A DNA stretch of 64,000 nucleotides from Drosophila miranda (lineage: Eukaryota; Arthropoda; Insecta; Diptera; Drosophilidae): contig NC_046674.1 of NCBI RefSeq assembly GCF_003369915.1, forward strand, positions 12,958,001 through 13,022,000. The letters run 5' to 3'. The notes beneath the pieces are model-generated. The model ran no database searches. It was not told the DNA's origin and saw only the letters and a program-made list of their open reading frames with translations. The translations under genes were made by a program, and so were the position numbers. Position 1 is the first letter of the stretch. Every line of letters starts with the position of its first letter. Of this stretch, positions 12,461-22,728 are shown one piece after another.

Positions 12461-13422
12461 AACCTGAAAACAGGCGCCACTGAGATGTATTTCAAACCCG
12501 AATCCGAGACCGAGTTCGAGATAAAAAGCCACCCAAAATAGGCACCGAGGCGGCATCAATATCTGGCAGATTGTTTATCAATTTACACGGACGGCCTGCA
12601 GTTGAATGAAACGCAAATAGTGTAGTGTTCGTCCCACATGGGGGCCAAGGAGTGCACAAGGATCTCGTGTATGGGGGCGGGGGATGTGTGGGAGAACTTA
12701 TTTTTGTATCTTTGCTACGTGCCTCAATGGGAATGTCAATCATTTGCAGCCTCGTTCTCTGCGTGTGCATGTGCGTGTGATTCATACTTTTCCATTGAGT
12801 CTCTCGTTTTGCCTCTTCATTGATTCTTTTGCCTTCATTGATTCCGATTCTTGGAAAATCTTATCACAGAACAAGTCTCAACTGTCGCTGTCCGGGGGCG
12901 TGGTGGGGGGGCAATCTCTTGCTCAACTGATAGCTCCAGAGCCCCGGACAGATGTTTTTGTCAGAAATCGAAACTTTCTTGTACCAAAGATGCAGGTCAC
13001 AGAGGAGCAGCAAAGGCGGCATTTTGGGGCAACACACTTTGGCAATAGTTGCGACATGAGCCCTGAACTTTAAAGAGCGTCCAGAGCACCAATCGATCGA
13101 TCGATGGCCAGACAAAGAGCCAGCCATAGCCACCGCCACGGACACAATTTGCAACAATTTTAAATTTGAAACCAATGCCAGCTTCCGCATTGCATAGAAA
13201 CAGAGCCAGCGGAAAGAGAGAGAGAGAGAGCGATGGAACAGAGGGTGTCCAATGGGGGGGAAAGGGTACGGGGTGCTGGGTGCATGTGTGGTCTATTCAA
13301 TTTCCGGGCGTATGGTGCGGCCAGACGTGCAGACACATGTTTCCCCCCATGTTTACCAAGCAGCCGACGGCCTTGCCACAGAACACGCACCGACACGAAC
13401 GCTGCATGCAAATCTGCAGCAT
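12461..13422. other. Spacer between tRNA-Cys and the yellow-g-like promoter
   Basis: No gene is seen. A GA tract at about 13217-13231 could bind GAGA factor or CLAMP. The repeated ATCGATCG run near 13091-13104 is a short palindromic stretch. The last few hundred bases are the presumed upstream control region of the yellow-g-like gene. Confidence 0.5.
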
Positions 13423-13435
13423 TTATATTTAAAAG
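13423..13435 (+). promoter_or_regulatory. TATA-type promoter of the yellow-g-like gene
   Basis: TTATATTTAAAAG lies about 110 bases upstream of the ATG at 13542. A TTCAGACAG initiator-like sequence follows at about 13455, roughly 30 bases downstream, the expected TATA-to-start spacing. Confidence 0.65.
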
Positions 13436-13541
13436 CAGAATGCAGAAGCCCCTCTTCAGACAGACAGTTTTCATCTTCGTTGTGGCTCGGCGCTCGAACT
13501 TGGCCAAAAAAACGGCTTGACGTGTTAACCGATAAAGAAAT

Positions 13542-16397
13542 ATGGCCTCCCAGCTGCTGCACCGCCCACTGCTGGTGGTCTCCACTCTCCTGCTCCTGCT
13601 CCTGCTCCTGCTCTCCTCCTCGCCGGTGCATGCCGGCTACAGTTCCTCGGGCGGCGATGAGTCCTCCGGCGGCAGTGCCTCCAACTCGATTGGGACCAGC
13701 AAATGCGACAAGAACCCGCTGGCGGAGCTCAGCTTTCAGCTGAGTGGCAGCAACCTCCACTGGCCCTGCGACTCCACCAAGAACATCTACGTGCAGTCCG
13801 GCCGCTATGTGCCCCGCAACGTGATTGTCACGCGGGCCCAGCTCCAGAGGGACTCGGCATTTGTGGCACTGCCGCGCTACAAGCAGGGCGTACCCTTCAC
13901 CCTGGGGAAGGTGAATCTGAAGAAGGGCGAGTGCCTCGCCAAAATCGCACCGTATCCGTGCTGGGCCATACAGGAGGAGGGCAACTGCCAGGCGCTGCAG
14001 TCCGTCGTGGATCTGGCTGTCGATCAGAACGTGAGTGCAATTAACTTTAGCATTGTTTCAGTGGAGAAATTGGAAAGTGGACAGTGGAAAGTGGTGGCGG
14101 ACTCTCATCCAAAACTGCAATTTGTTTCATTAATTCTGCATTGCCACGTTGACACTTTGCGCGCCTCTTTGATGGCTTTAAAAATGCGTGTTTCCATGCA
14201 TCTTTTGTGGGCTAAAGGAGAGGGTAGCAAAGGGTACATAGGCTAGCAGAAGAAGACGCTACTTTGGGACATAACCCACCCTCTATCTCTCTACGGGAAT
14301 AAGCCCCCCGCTACGCCACCGCCGACTCTGTCGCATACAGGGTACCTTTTGAGTCTCGGACTCCCCTGGAATTCCATTTTTTATCGCTTCTCAGCGAAAA
14401 TGGCTTTTTTAATCAAATGAACGACAACACGAAAAGCTTCAAATAAAGTTCATGTCGGGCAATCGGTGCCGAAAAAGTCAACGAAAAGAAATAAACGCAA
14501 GGAATGACAAAAACCCCCGCCATAAAAAACGGAACTGCAGTGTGAATGGAATATTATAAAAAGGGCAAAAGGTCGTCCTCCCCATTCTGCCAGTCCTCAA
14601 ACGACGAACTGCGAACTGCAGCTGAAGCACCATGTAAATGCGATGCAAAAAAAGTTCTGGGAATTAATTTTTGAAGCGTTATGCCAGAGCCAGTGCCAGG
14701 GCCAGGGCCAGGGCCAAGCGCCTGCCTGCCATTTTGATGAGCCATTGGCCAAAGCTCTTTTTGCGATTTCAATTAACAAACAATCTGCTATGGCTATTGC
14801 TGCCGCTGCTGCTGCTGAAATGCTTGACAGCTTTACATTTTTGTGTTTTGTTAAATACTTAAATTATGGCAAAGCGCGAGGGAGATGTGATCGATTGGTG
14901 TATACCCAGGGTGCACAGAAGACTGCTTCATCGGGTGCCAAAGTTTCTTGGCAGAGTGGCACTGCTGTATGACAAACAGGCGTGAATGGAGTGCCTAAAG
15001 AGGTTATTCCTATAGCAGGGGAATGAGCAATCATCGTTTCTGGAGCACCCTTATCCAGGGTATTCGTCTCTCCTCATGTAATCCCCCTCCTCTGCTCTAC
15101 CATTCAATTCCTGGCTCATTTAAATGCCATCCACAGAATTGCATTTCTCGCTTTAGCATTTCGATTGTGCAAAAACATTTCATTATTTTATTTACACAAA
15201 AGTCACAACAAAAACAACATGGGCATTCAACAAATATTGAAATACACACATATCTGATGTGATGTGATGTGATGTGATGTGTTGCAGTCGGCAATAAAAA
15301 CAATTGAAATGTGAGAAGAGGAGAGGAAACAAGAGGAGGGGAGGGCAGAGGAGAGGAGATGTAAAACAACAATATGAATAGCAATAACTGTCAGACAATA
15401 GCCAACAATTGGGTGGCATGGCATGCGAATTTATTTATTTATTTGTGGACACAATTTTTGGAATACACAAGAGATATTAATTTGATTGTCATTCAGCGGG
15501 CGATGAGTGCATTTCGATGCGCTGTCCATTGGCATTTCAAGGGACATGCAAACACGAATTAAGGATACATTTTGATGGCTTTTTCTTGATGGATTGCAGG
15601 GTCTGCTCTGGGCACTGGATGTGGGCATTGTCAATACGCTGGAGCAGCCGATCCGTCGCTGTGGCCCCAAAATAGTGGCCATCAACACGGCCAACCACAA
15701 GGTGGTGAAGAGCATCGATCTGAGCGATCTGGTGACCGCCGAGAGTCGACTGCAGTTCATAGTCGTGGACTATTCCAAGGACAACAAGCCGTTTGTGTAA
15801 GTCTGCGGAATATGCCCTGTAATCTGAATCTGAACCGTGTGTAATCCCTGCAGCTATGTGGCCGATGCTGGGGCTCGCAGCATTCTCGTTTATGACATCA
15901 CTGGGAACAAGTCGTACCGCATTGTCCTGCCCAAGGCCACGGCCCCCACCAGCGACGTGCTGTATGTGGCACTCACCTCCAAGGCGGATGGCACCTCCAC
16001 GCTGTTCTTCAGCTACCTGAGCTCGCCGCGACTGTACTCGATCAAGGGCGAGTACTTGCGCGTGGGCCAGGGAGCGGGATCCATCATCGACGTGGGACCC
16101 AAGCCGTACGGCAAGCAGGCCGTGCTCCTGGGAGCCGATGGCGGCACATCGCTGTTCTTCCGCTACAAGGGCGAGAACGACATTTATCTGTGGGACTCGG
16201 AGACGTGCTTCAAGGCCTCCAATCTGCAGGAGGTGCAGCGTGGCGGCGACTGCCGCCTGTCCACCCAAGTGCTGCCCGGACACAAGCGCTTCATGTGGGC
16301 GCTGGAAAGTAATTTCCACGACTTTATCTCGGATCGGACTGGATGCAATGGTGCCTCCATTGTCCTGCATCCAGTGGTGAAGGAATGCGATGACTGA
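13542..16397 (+). CDS. yellow-g: Yellow/MRJP-family secreted protein, yellow-g-like
   Basis: Three exons, 13542-14030, 15600-15796 and 15854-16397, join in phase and give 409 residues. A leucine-rich signal peptide (to about residue 27) and a Ser/Gly-rich linker precede the MRJP domain, with PYPCWAIQEEGNC, ALDVGIVNTLEQP and a C-terminal half ending KECDD. It is the paralogue of the gene at 7.6-8.9 kb (compare LQSVVDLAVDQN with LQSVVDLVVDQN). The first intron is 1.57 kb, unusually long for such a gene, and both introns are absent from the paralogue. D. melanogaster yellow-g is a follicle-cell eggshell gene. The stop is only 106 bases from the stop of the convergent chitin-binding gene. The g versus g2 assignment comes from remembered gene order. 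Confidence 0.88.
14031..15599 (+). other. First intron of the yellow-g-like gene
   Basis: The intron begins GTGAGT and ends TTGCAG. It holds several AT-rich blocks, a CAGGGC-type repeat around 14690-14716 and a five-fold TGATG repeat at about 15257-15281. No independent gene is recognised inside it. Its size relative to the 67-base intron of the paralogue makes it a candidate for enhancer sequence. Confidence 0.6.
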
Positions 16398-16437
16398 TCA
16401 TCGAAATGCATTGCATGATTGCTGCTGCGGACTGCAG

Positions 16438-16443
16438 TTTATT
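16438..16443 (-). terminator. Polyadenylation signal of the first chitin-binding gene
   Basis: AATAAA on the minus strand lies about 60 bases past the stop at 16504 and only 40 bases from the yellow-g-like stop codon on the other strand. The 3' UTRs of the two convergent genes therefore very likely overlap. Confidence 0.55.
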
Positions 16444-16503
16444 TATGGCTAAGGATCTGCTCGAACTGTTTTTTGTTATTTGGGAGAGTAAATCGTTTTT
16501 TGT

Positions 16504-17538
16504 TCAACAAGTTCCTGCCTCGCAAATTAATTTCGAGAGGCTGAAAATCGTCCCGATGGGGCACGTTCCGGTGGGGGAGCGCTTCATCGTTGCCCCAACG
16601 GCATCGCAATGATAGAAGGTCGAGCAGTCGGTCAAATCGCCAACCATACCCACGCGCTGGCAGATGCCGGATCCAGTGGTGGCCCCCGAATCAGAGGGTA
16701 CTTCTCCATCGGCATCTACGGTGCCTGGGCGGCACACCAAATGCTGGGCATCAAAGTACGAGCCATCGGGGCAATGCTGCGTCTCCAGGGATCCATTGAT
16801 GCACAGGCAGTACTCATCGCTGGCCGTGGAGTCGGGACACTTGGAGATGGCGAAATTCGAGCAGGATCTAACCACGGGGGTGCTCCTGGACGTCAGATTC
16901 CTGGTGGGAGTCACACAGCTGTAGCCGTTGAAGACATATCCCTCGGAGCAGCGCAACAGGAGGGGGAATAAGGTGCCCTCCGAGGAGGTATCCCTCTGGC
17001 AGATGTAGTAGAATCGACTGTCCGCCGACCAGGCGCCCGTCTGCCCTGCACGACTGCAGGCGTACTGGACGTCCGAGCACTGGTCGCTATCCTTCGGCAG
17101 GGTGCAGCTGTCGGTGAGCGTGGAGTACGCGGCTCCATTCGCACACTGGTGGGGGGTGTCCACGTTCTGGGCGCTGCACTCGTGGTAGTTGCGGCAGTCG
17201 TACGGATCTGGGAACATTCCCGGCTGCTGGCAGTAGAACTTTCCGCGCTTTGGGACGTGGCACTTGGACTGCCAGGTGCAGCCAAAGGTGCCCTCGTCCG
17301 TGCAGTAGAAACTGTGATCCGACTCGCACGTCATCATCGTTTGCGTCTCCCACTGGCCGTTGCCATCGTGCAGGCAGTAGCCCAGTGTGGAGCAGTCCAC
17401 GCAAATGAAGCCAGCCACACGCACATCCTGACAGGGATTGGACGCCTCTCTAGCTCCCAGATCGAAAGGATGCACTGCCACTCTGCTCGCCAGGCACTGC
17501 CCTACGAGTAGCAAGAGTAATTGAAAGGATGGCCCCAT
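16504..17538 (-). CDS. Secreted chitin-binding (CBM14/peritrophin-A) protein
   Basis: A single exon encodes 344 residues. Residues 1-17 are a signal peptide (MGPSFQLLLLLVGQCLA). The rest is cysteine-rich with several peritrophin-A-type modules. The clearest are about 103-154 (with FPDPYDCRNYHEC), 161-208 and 293-344 (with DCSTFYHCD). Such domains bind chitin in cuticle, peritrophic matrix or, in this cluster, possibly the inner eggshell. The neighbouring gene at 17.9-18.8 kb is a paralogue with the same architecture and orientation, so this is a tandem pair. The D. melanogaster counterparts are probably CG13806 and CG32302, named from memory. A TATATAA box sits about 40 bases upstream of the ATG, implying a very short leader. 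Confidence 0.9.
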   Translation of the reverse strand: MGPSFQLLLLLVGQCLASRVAVHPFDLGAREASNPCQDVRVAGFICVDCSTLGYCLHDGNGQWETQTMMTCESDHSFYCTDEGTFGCTWQSKCHVPKRGKFYCQQPGMFPDPYDCRNYHECSAQNVDTPHQCANGAAYSTLTDSCTLPKDSDQCSDVQYACSRAGQTGAWSADSRFYYICQRDTSSEGTLFPLLLRCSEGYVFNGYSCVTPTRNLTSRSTPVVRSCSNFAISKCPDSTASDEYCLCINGSLETQHCPDGSYFDAQHLVCRPGTVDADGEVPSDSGATTGSGICQRVGMVGDLTDCSTFYHCDAVGATMKRSPTGTCPIGTIFSLSKLICEAGTC

Positions 17539-17574
17539 CTTGAAGACTGTGATGCGGGACTCGTTTGGCCAGGT

Positions 17575-17583
17575 CTTATATAG
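17575..17583 (-). promoter_or_regulatory. TATA box of the first chitin-binding gene
   Basis: TATATAA on the minus strand is followed about 30 bases later by CATCACAGTC, an initiator-like sequence near 17549. The leader would be only about 12-15 bases. Confidence 0.7.
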
Positions 17584-17777
17584 CGCCTCATAATCGCAGG
17601 GGAGAATGTTTTACACTTAATTGAAAAAAGATAAACCTGGAGAACTTCTGGAGAATAATGAATATTTCCGCAGTTCCAGAGATCTACGGCCGACCTTGGC
17701 TTCGTCGAAGTTCAAAATTTGATTTAGAGGCGAATAGTGAGACACACTCGTATCTGCGGTAAGGTACACTTCGATTC

Positions 17778-17783
17778 TTTATT
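17778..17783 (-). terminator. Polyadenylation signal of the second chitin-binding gene
   Basis: AATAAATAAAG is read on the minus strand about 70 bases past the stop at 17852. Confidence 0.6.
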
Positions 17784-17851
17784 TATTGATAATTTTTACA
17801 ATCGTCGCTAGCAAATACAAGTCACGAAATACACCGAACCACCTTCAGGGC

Positions 17852-18801
17852 TCAGCAGGTGCCCAAAACACAGGAGGATTGCTCGGGCCGGTAGTAGGTG
17901 CCGTCGGGGCACTGCATGTGCCGGAGGCTGCCATTCAAGGCCGAGCAGTAGTAGTACTTCCTGCAGTCATCCATGTCCGCCATGAGACCCACGTGCTGGC
18001 AGCTGCTGGGCATCACCGAGAAGTCATTGTCATTGGGGTCAACGACCTCCCCAGGCTGTGAGGGAATTTGGGGCAACGTGTTGGTGGTCGAGCGGCAGAC
18101 AAAGTCCACAAAGGTCTCTCCGTCGTTGCAGCGATGCAGCGAGGGATAGATGACGATCGTGTCGTTCAGATTCTGATTCACCGTCGACTTGCAAACGTAG
18201 AAGATGTTGGAATTGGTGGGCCATGGGGCCACGTAACCGGCATGGGGACAGTGGTACTGGCTCTGCAGGCAGACGGGATCTTGGAGCGTGAGCGTGCACT
18301 GTCCGGTGCTGGCATCGAAGGCCTTGTCGTTGCCGCAGTCGACGGCAGCGGCCACCAAGGTGGCGCCCACAAAATAGCACATGTGATACTTCTGGCAGTC
18401 GTACGGATCCGGGAAGATGCCCTGCGAGGTGCACTGGAAGTTCCCCTCGATGCCAAACGGATGGCAGGGTCCCGTGTCGTTGGTGCAGGTCCCCTGCCGG
18501 GCATTGCAGTAGTAGCCATTGGCCACATCACACGATTCCACGGGAATGTTCACCCAGCCATTCGAATGGCGGACGCAGGTGGCCAGCAGCTCGCAGGACT
18601 CGCAGATGGGCCCAGGCGTCTGACGGCCCTCGCAGGAATTGGCCTCCCGGGGCTGAACGCGTCGTGTGGTTACCACGGTGGCTGCCATCATCAAAGCGAG
18701 AACATTAAGCAGGAGCTGGAATATAAAATGTGATTAGTGAAGCTCTAGGTTGAAGATTGAGGGGATTTTACCAAGCTCAAAAGGAATTTCCTTTGGAACA
18801 T
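17852..18801 (-). CDS. Secreted chitin-binding (CBM14/peritrophin-A) protein, tandem paralogue
   Basis: Two exons, 18772-18801 and 17852-18715, give 297 residues. The 30-base first exon supplies only MFQRKFLLSL; spliced in phase 0 to the second exon it completes a good signal peptide (LLLNVLALMMAA). This supports the start better than any codon inside exon 2. Peritrophin-A-type modules follow. The best are about 105-159 (FPDPYDCQKYHMC), 166-217, and 249-297 (DCRKYYYCSAL). The order and spacing match the neighbour at 16.5 kb, so the two arose by duplication. The likely role is chitin or matrix binding outside the cell. A TATAAAG box lies about 150 bases upstream of the ATG. Confidence 0.88.
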
Positions 18802-18947
18802 GATGACGTTTTCTCTTTGTTCTTTTACGTGTGCGCGTCTAGCCTCAATGAGTCTCTCGGTTTGTCTGTGCAGATAGGGCCCCAAGTGGCAGCAATAAAC
18901 GAGGAACACAGAAATATCAGGTCTTAAGATAGCACGCAGAGAGTCTT

Positions 18948-18954
18948 CTTTATA
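18948..18954 (-). promoter_or_regulatory. TATA box of the second chitin-binding gene
   Basis: TATAAAG on the minus strand predicts a start near 18920 and a leader of about 120 bases before the ATG at 18801. Confidence 0.65.
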
Positions 18955-19731
18955 TCTGCGGTTCGATGCGTGTTTGTTTGCCTATCAACTTTCGAAAGTT
19001 AATAGAAGTTGGGCAAAGTACCAAACCAATCACAGCAGCAACAACTACCGAAAACTGAAACTGGAACTGGAACTGGAATGCCGCAATGAGTAAATGATCC
19101 ATATTTACCCCAAAAAAACAAATGTGACAACTTCTGACCCTGTCTTCTATCTTCGTTCGCGAGAAGTGTTTGTTTAATGGGTAAATAATAGTATAATTGG
19201 CTTAGAAACAGAGAAAGGCAGAGAAACGCAATGTAGGGCACTTAGAAAATGTTTGCATGCTAATATTTGCTTAAATTTTTACGAAAACACCTCCCGGGCA
19301 AAAAACAAAACAATTTCAAATTCAAATATTACCGCCAAACGGTAATACAAAACGATAGAAAGCTATCGATATATCGAAGTTTACGTACATCCCGAGATAG
19401 CGCACGATCTGTGTTTTTTGAACACAGCGAGAAACATCGGGTACGCAAACATCGATGTTTTGCGGTCAATTCGGGATATTTTAGCCTCGAAATTTCATCA
19501 ATCTACTACATATAATTTTTGGTGGGTATAGAAACTTCCATACGCAGGATTTTTCAATTTTTGCTCTTTCAATTCGTGCCTGAATTCATATCTGTTAAAC
19601 AATTTCCCTTTGGCGCGCAGCTCTACAGATTATCCAGTCGATAGTATCGAAGGCCAATTGTTGGTACTTGCTCTCTTTTTTGTAGTGGGATTTGCTCTCT
19701 TCGTACAAGCTTACGGTTTACACCTTGACCG
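18955..19731. other. Spacer with clustered palindromes upstream of ecd
   Basis: No gene is seen. A DRE-type TATCGATA lies at 19364-19371. A CTGTGTT/AACACAG inverted repeat lies at 19409-19427. A nearly perfect palindrome centred on CATCGATG lies at 19445-19464. The cluster may be a promoter or a domain boundary between the TATA-driven eggshell genes and ecd. Confidence 0.5.
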
Positions 19732-20140
19732 TTTTTTTAACCTTATTTTATAAACAATCCACTAAAAGGCAGCCATTACAATTGGACAAACTTGTAGATG
19801 ATTGATTTGTCAATCGGATAAAATCATATGTTCAGTGCTGAGAGGCCCGACTAGCTAGTAATATTAAGCCGCATCTCAAAATCTGGGAATATGATTTCCG
19901 ATCATGGACAGAGATTAACCCATATTTAAATACCACACGAGCATTCAAGAATTTTAGCGCAGTTCAGGTGTATCTTTGACCTATTTCTTTCCCTCTTTCG
20001 TGGTTTTTTTTGCAAGTAAAACGGAAGGATGGACTGGATCAGCAAGAAGAATTTATAAAAAGTATTAAATTTTGCGGTTTAGCTCGAGTGGTGCACGTGT
20101 TTAAATAAAGGGTGCTTAAGTGGGTTAAGTTCATTTTTCC
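19732..20140 (+). repeat. Diverged dispersed repeat, copy A (upstream of ecd)
   Basis: This stretch aligns by eye over most of its length with 51019-51385. Shared blocks, in the same order, include CTTGTAGA, CAATCGGATAAAAT, AGCTAGTAATAT, TATTTAAATAC, CAAGAATTTT-type, GGAAGGAT and GTTTAAATA followed by a GGTTAAGTTC-type block. The copies are clearly homologous but have many substitutions and small indels. No open reading frame is kept. The family is not recognised; an old non-autonomous transposon is the simplest reading. Confidence 0.65.
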
Positions 20141-20416
20141 AACAACTTTTCCTTTTTCGAATAAATAAAGAAATTGGCTTGAATCACAGGGAATTTGGAA
20201 AATAATTGGCAACAATTATTGTATGACTCATTCGGTAATCGTCGTGTCTGCATTTGCTTTGGGGTACAGCGGACAGCGCCCCATCAGTCGCCCAGGATAC
20301 ACACATCCATTGGCCCACGCGTCGCCTACGATCTGAGTCACAACACAAAGGAGCAGCAGGCACATTGGGTGCAGCACCAGCAACAACAGACAGACGAGAC
20401 GAGACGAGACGAGACA

Positions 20417-22581
20417 ATGACTTCAAAGAAGACAAAGCCAATCCCTAAGTATAGGAAGCCGGGCAATTTAGAATTTGTGCGAGAGGATGACTACGTGGAG
20501 TACTTTATATTCCCGAAGTTGCCCGATAATCTCACGGATGAGTTCCAAGTGAAGGAGAAATTGTTGCGCATCAAAACGGAGATCATGGAGATTGTCAGAG
20601 AGCTGGTCGTTCAGCGGAGCTACATTTGGCACAAGGATGAGTTTCAGCTGCAAGTGCGTACTGGCAGTACCTTGGAACGCCTTCTAAATGATGAAACCAA
20701 TGTGGCGGAAGACGACGAAGATGGTATGACGGGCCCGCCCCATTGAATTCTATAAATAGCCACAAATATCAATCAGAATGTTCTTTCTCTTCAGGGGATC
20801 TGCCACCTCATTTGCACGGGGTAACCCACTACGGCGACAACATTGGCGACGAATGGTTTATTGTGTACCTTCTGTTGGAAATATCGCAGGCACGCGGTGA
20901 ATACATTGCCCGGATCTGCGATTCCGATGGGGAATTCGTGCTAATCGAGGCGGCCGATGTCCTGCCCGACTGGGCCTCTCCCGACACCTGCGAACAGCGT
21001 GCCTACATAGTCAACGGTGCCCTCCAGCTGCTGCAGAACTCGGCATCCACCAACCCTGACAAGCCCATGCCCGTGCCCATCGCCTTGCAGCGTATTCGTC
21101 TCAATCCCAACCTGTATCGCTGCTCCACCGATGTCCAGAACGTACTTAAGACCCGGCTCAAGGAGTTCCTGATTGCCATGCCCCACTACTCCATCCATCG
21201 CCAGATCGTGGAGGTGCCGCACAGTGCAGCGCAGCTGCTGAAAACACGCCCCCAGCTGGTGGCATCAGCTGTGAGGGCGTTCTGCGATCGCGACACCGAG
21301 GACATCAAGGCGTTGAGAACCATGAAGTTTTTCCCACCGGAGGCATCTCGTGTCCGCACAAATGTCCGATTCACCCGCTGTCTGTACGCCATGGTGATGC
21401 ACAACCAGTACACGCCGGAAAGGCGACTCGGCTGGAAGATCGCCGACGAAGTGAGCCAGCCAGAGCTCCACAAGGAACAGATTCTGGGCGTTAAGTTGTC
21501 GTGCGGCCTGGAAATCCTAGCCACCCAAGCCCAGCGGGCAGGAGATTGTGCTCTGGAGGATCAGCCTGCCTGGCGGGCGTATCTAAGGAGTCTCGAGGGC
21601 AAAGGCTACTTCCGGGACAACATCGAGGGCAGTGCGGAGCACACGCGCCTGCTTAGCAAGGCCCAGGAGTACTTCAAGGGAAATCAGGATCGGTTCCGCA
21701 CCGCCAAGCGCGTGGGAGCCGAGGTTCTGGCGCTGATGCTGCACCCGTCCGATACGGCTTCAGTGGCACTGCGCGATGAACAGAACAATCTACTGCCAAG
21801 CGATAAGGATGATTGGCTCAGTATTACCGCCCACGATCTGGATGCTCTGCTCCAGGATCGCTACGGACCGAACAAACTCTACAAGCCAAATGGCGATATG
21901 GACGCCGAAGAATTCACGAAGCAGCTGAGCGACTTCCTGGATCAGCAGTCCAACTTTGAGGGCATTGAACACGCCGGAGGCGAAGCCCCCGACTTGGACT
22001 CCGATGATGACGAGCCGGCGCTGCGGCAGCCAAAAGCATCCACGTCTCAAGGATCGCAGCTCAGAAAGAATCAATCCATGCGCAAGGCCTGTAACCGCAA
22101 CTCATTGATCCAATCGGAGGAGGCGGATAGCACACACGTGAGGAACTTCCTGGACTTTGTTATCCCAGAGGACAACTGGGACTCCAACTCCGAGATGAGT
22201 GACTACGCGGATGACGACGATATCGAGCGCAACTTCGATGCTTTGTCCAGCTCAAGCACCGGCTTCCCGCTGGATCGCAGCATCCAGGCGTACATGAAGA
22301 AAATGGATCGGGAATTGTCGCAGACCACCATTGGCAAGTCCTTCCAGGGCAAAAAAGCCGCCACCCAGGCAGATGAGGATGATTTCGATGACATTGAGGA
22401 CTTTGAGCCCATCAATATAAATGTTAACACGCTGAAGAACATGATGGACAGCTACAAATCGCAGGCGGGTGGCGCAGGCCCGGTCTCCAATCTGCTCAGT
22501 GCGATGGGTGTGGGCATGTCGGCGGCAGCGGCAGCAACACCCGAAGACGATGCCATTGATCTATCAGAGTCAGCCGTGTGA
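20417..22581 (+). CDS. ecd: Ecdysoneless (SGT1-domain protein)
   Basis: Two exons, 20417-20723 and 20795-22581, join at GATG|GGGAT and give 697 residues, close to the D. melanogaster Ecd length. The protein starts MTSKKTKPIPKYRKPG and carries the SGT1/ecdysoneless domain over roughly residues 20-560, with DDYVEYFIFPKL, GDEWFIVYLLLEIS and LPDWASPDTCEQRAY. An acidic tail rich in DDDE follows. Ecd is needed for ecdysone production and cell survival, and works in pre-mRNA splicing with the Prp8/R2TP machinery. The frame is open further upstream to about 20195 but without an ATG, so 20417 is the first usable start. A five-base GACGA repeat lies directly in front of the start. Confidence 0.95.
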
Positions 22582-22728
22582 AAGGGTAGTAGGATGGAAG
22601 CATACAGGTATCTTGTATCATTATGTCGTTAAGCGAAATGAATTAAAAATATGTATATTATATGTATGTGTATAATTGATCAAACATCAAACATCAAACA
22701 TTGAGAGTACTTATACTAATTTCGATTG

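Noticed and set aside
20195-20416. In-frame extension of ecd upstream of the ATG at 20417
   Set aside because: The frame is open but begins without an ATG, and the upstream sequence looks like a repeat-containing 5' UTR; the family N terminus begins at 20417.
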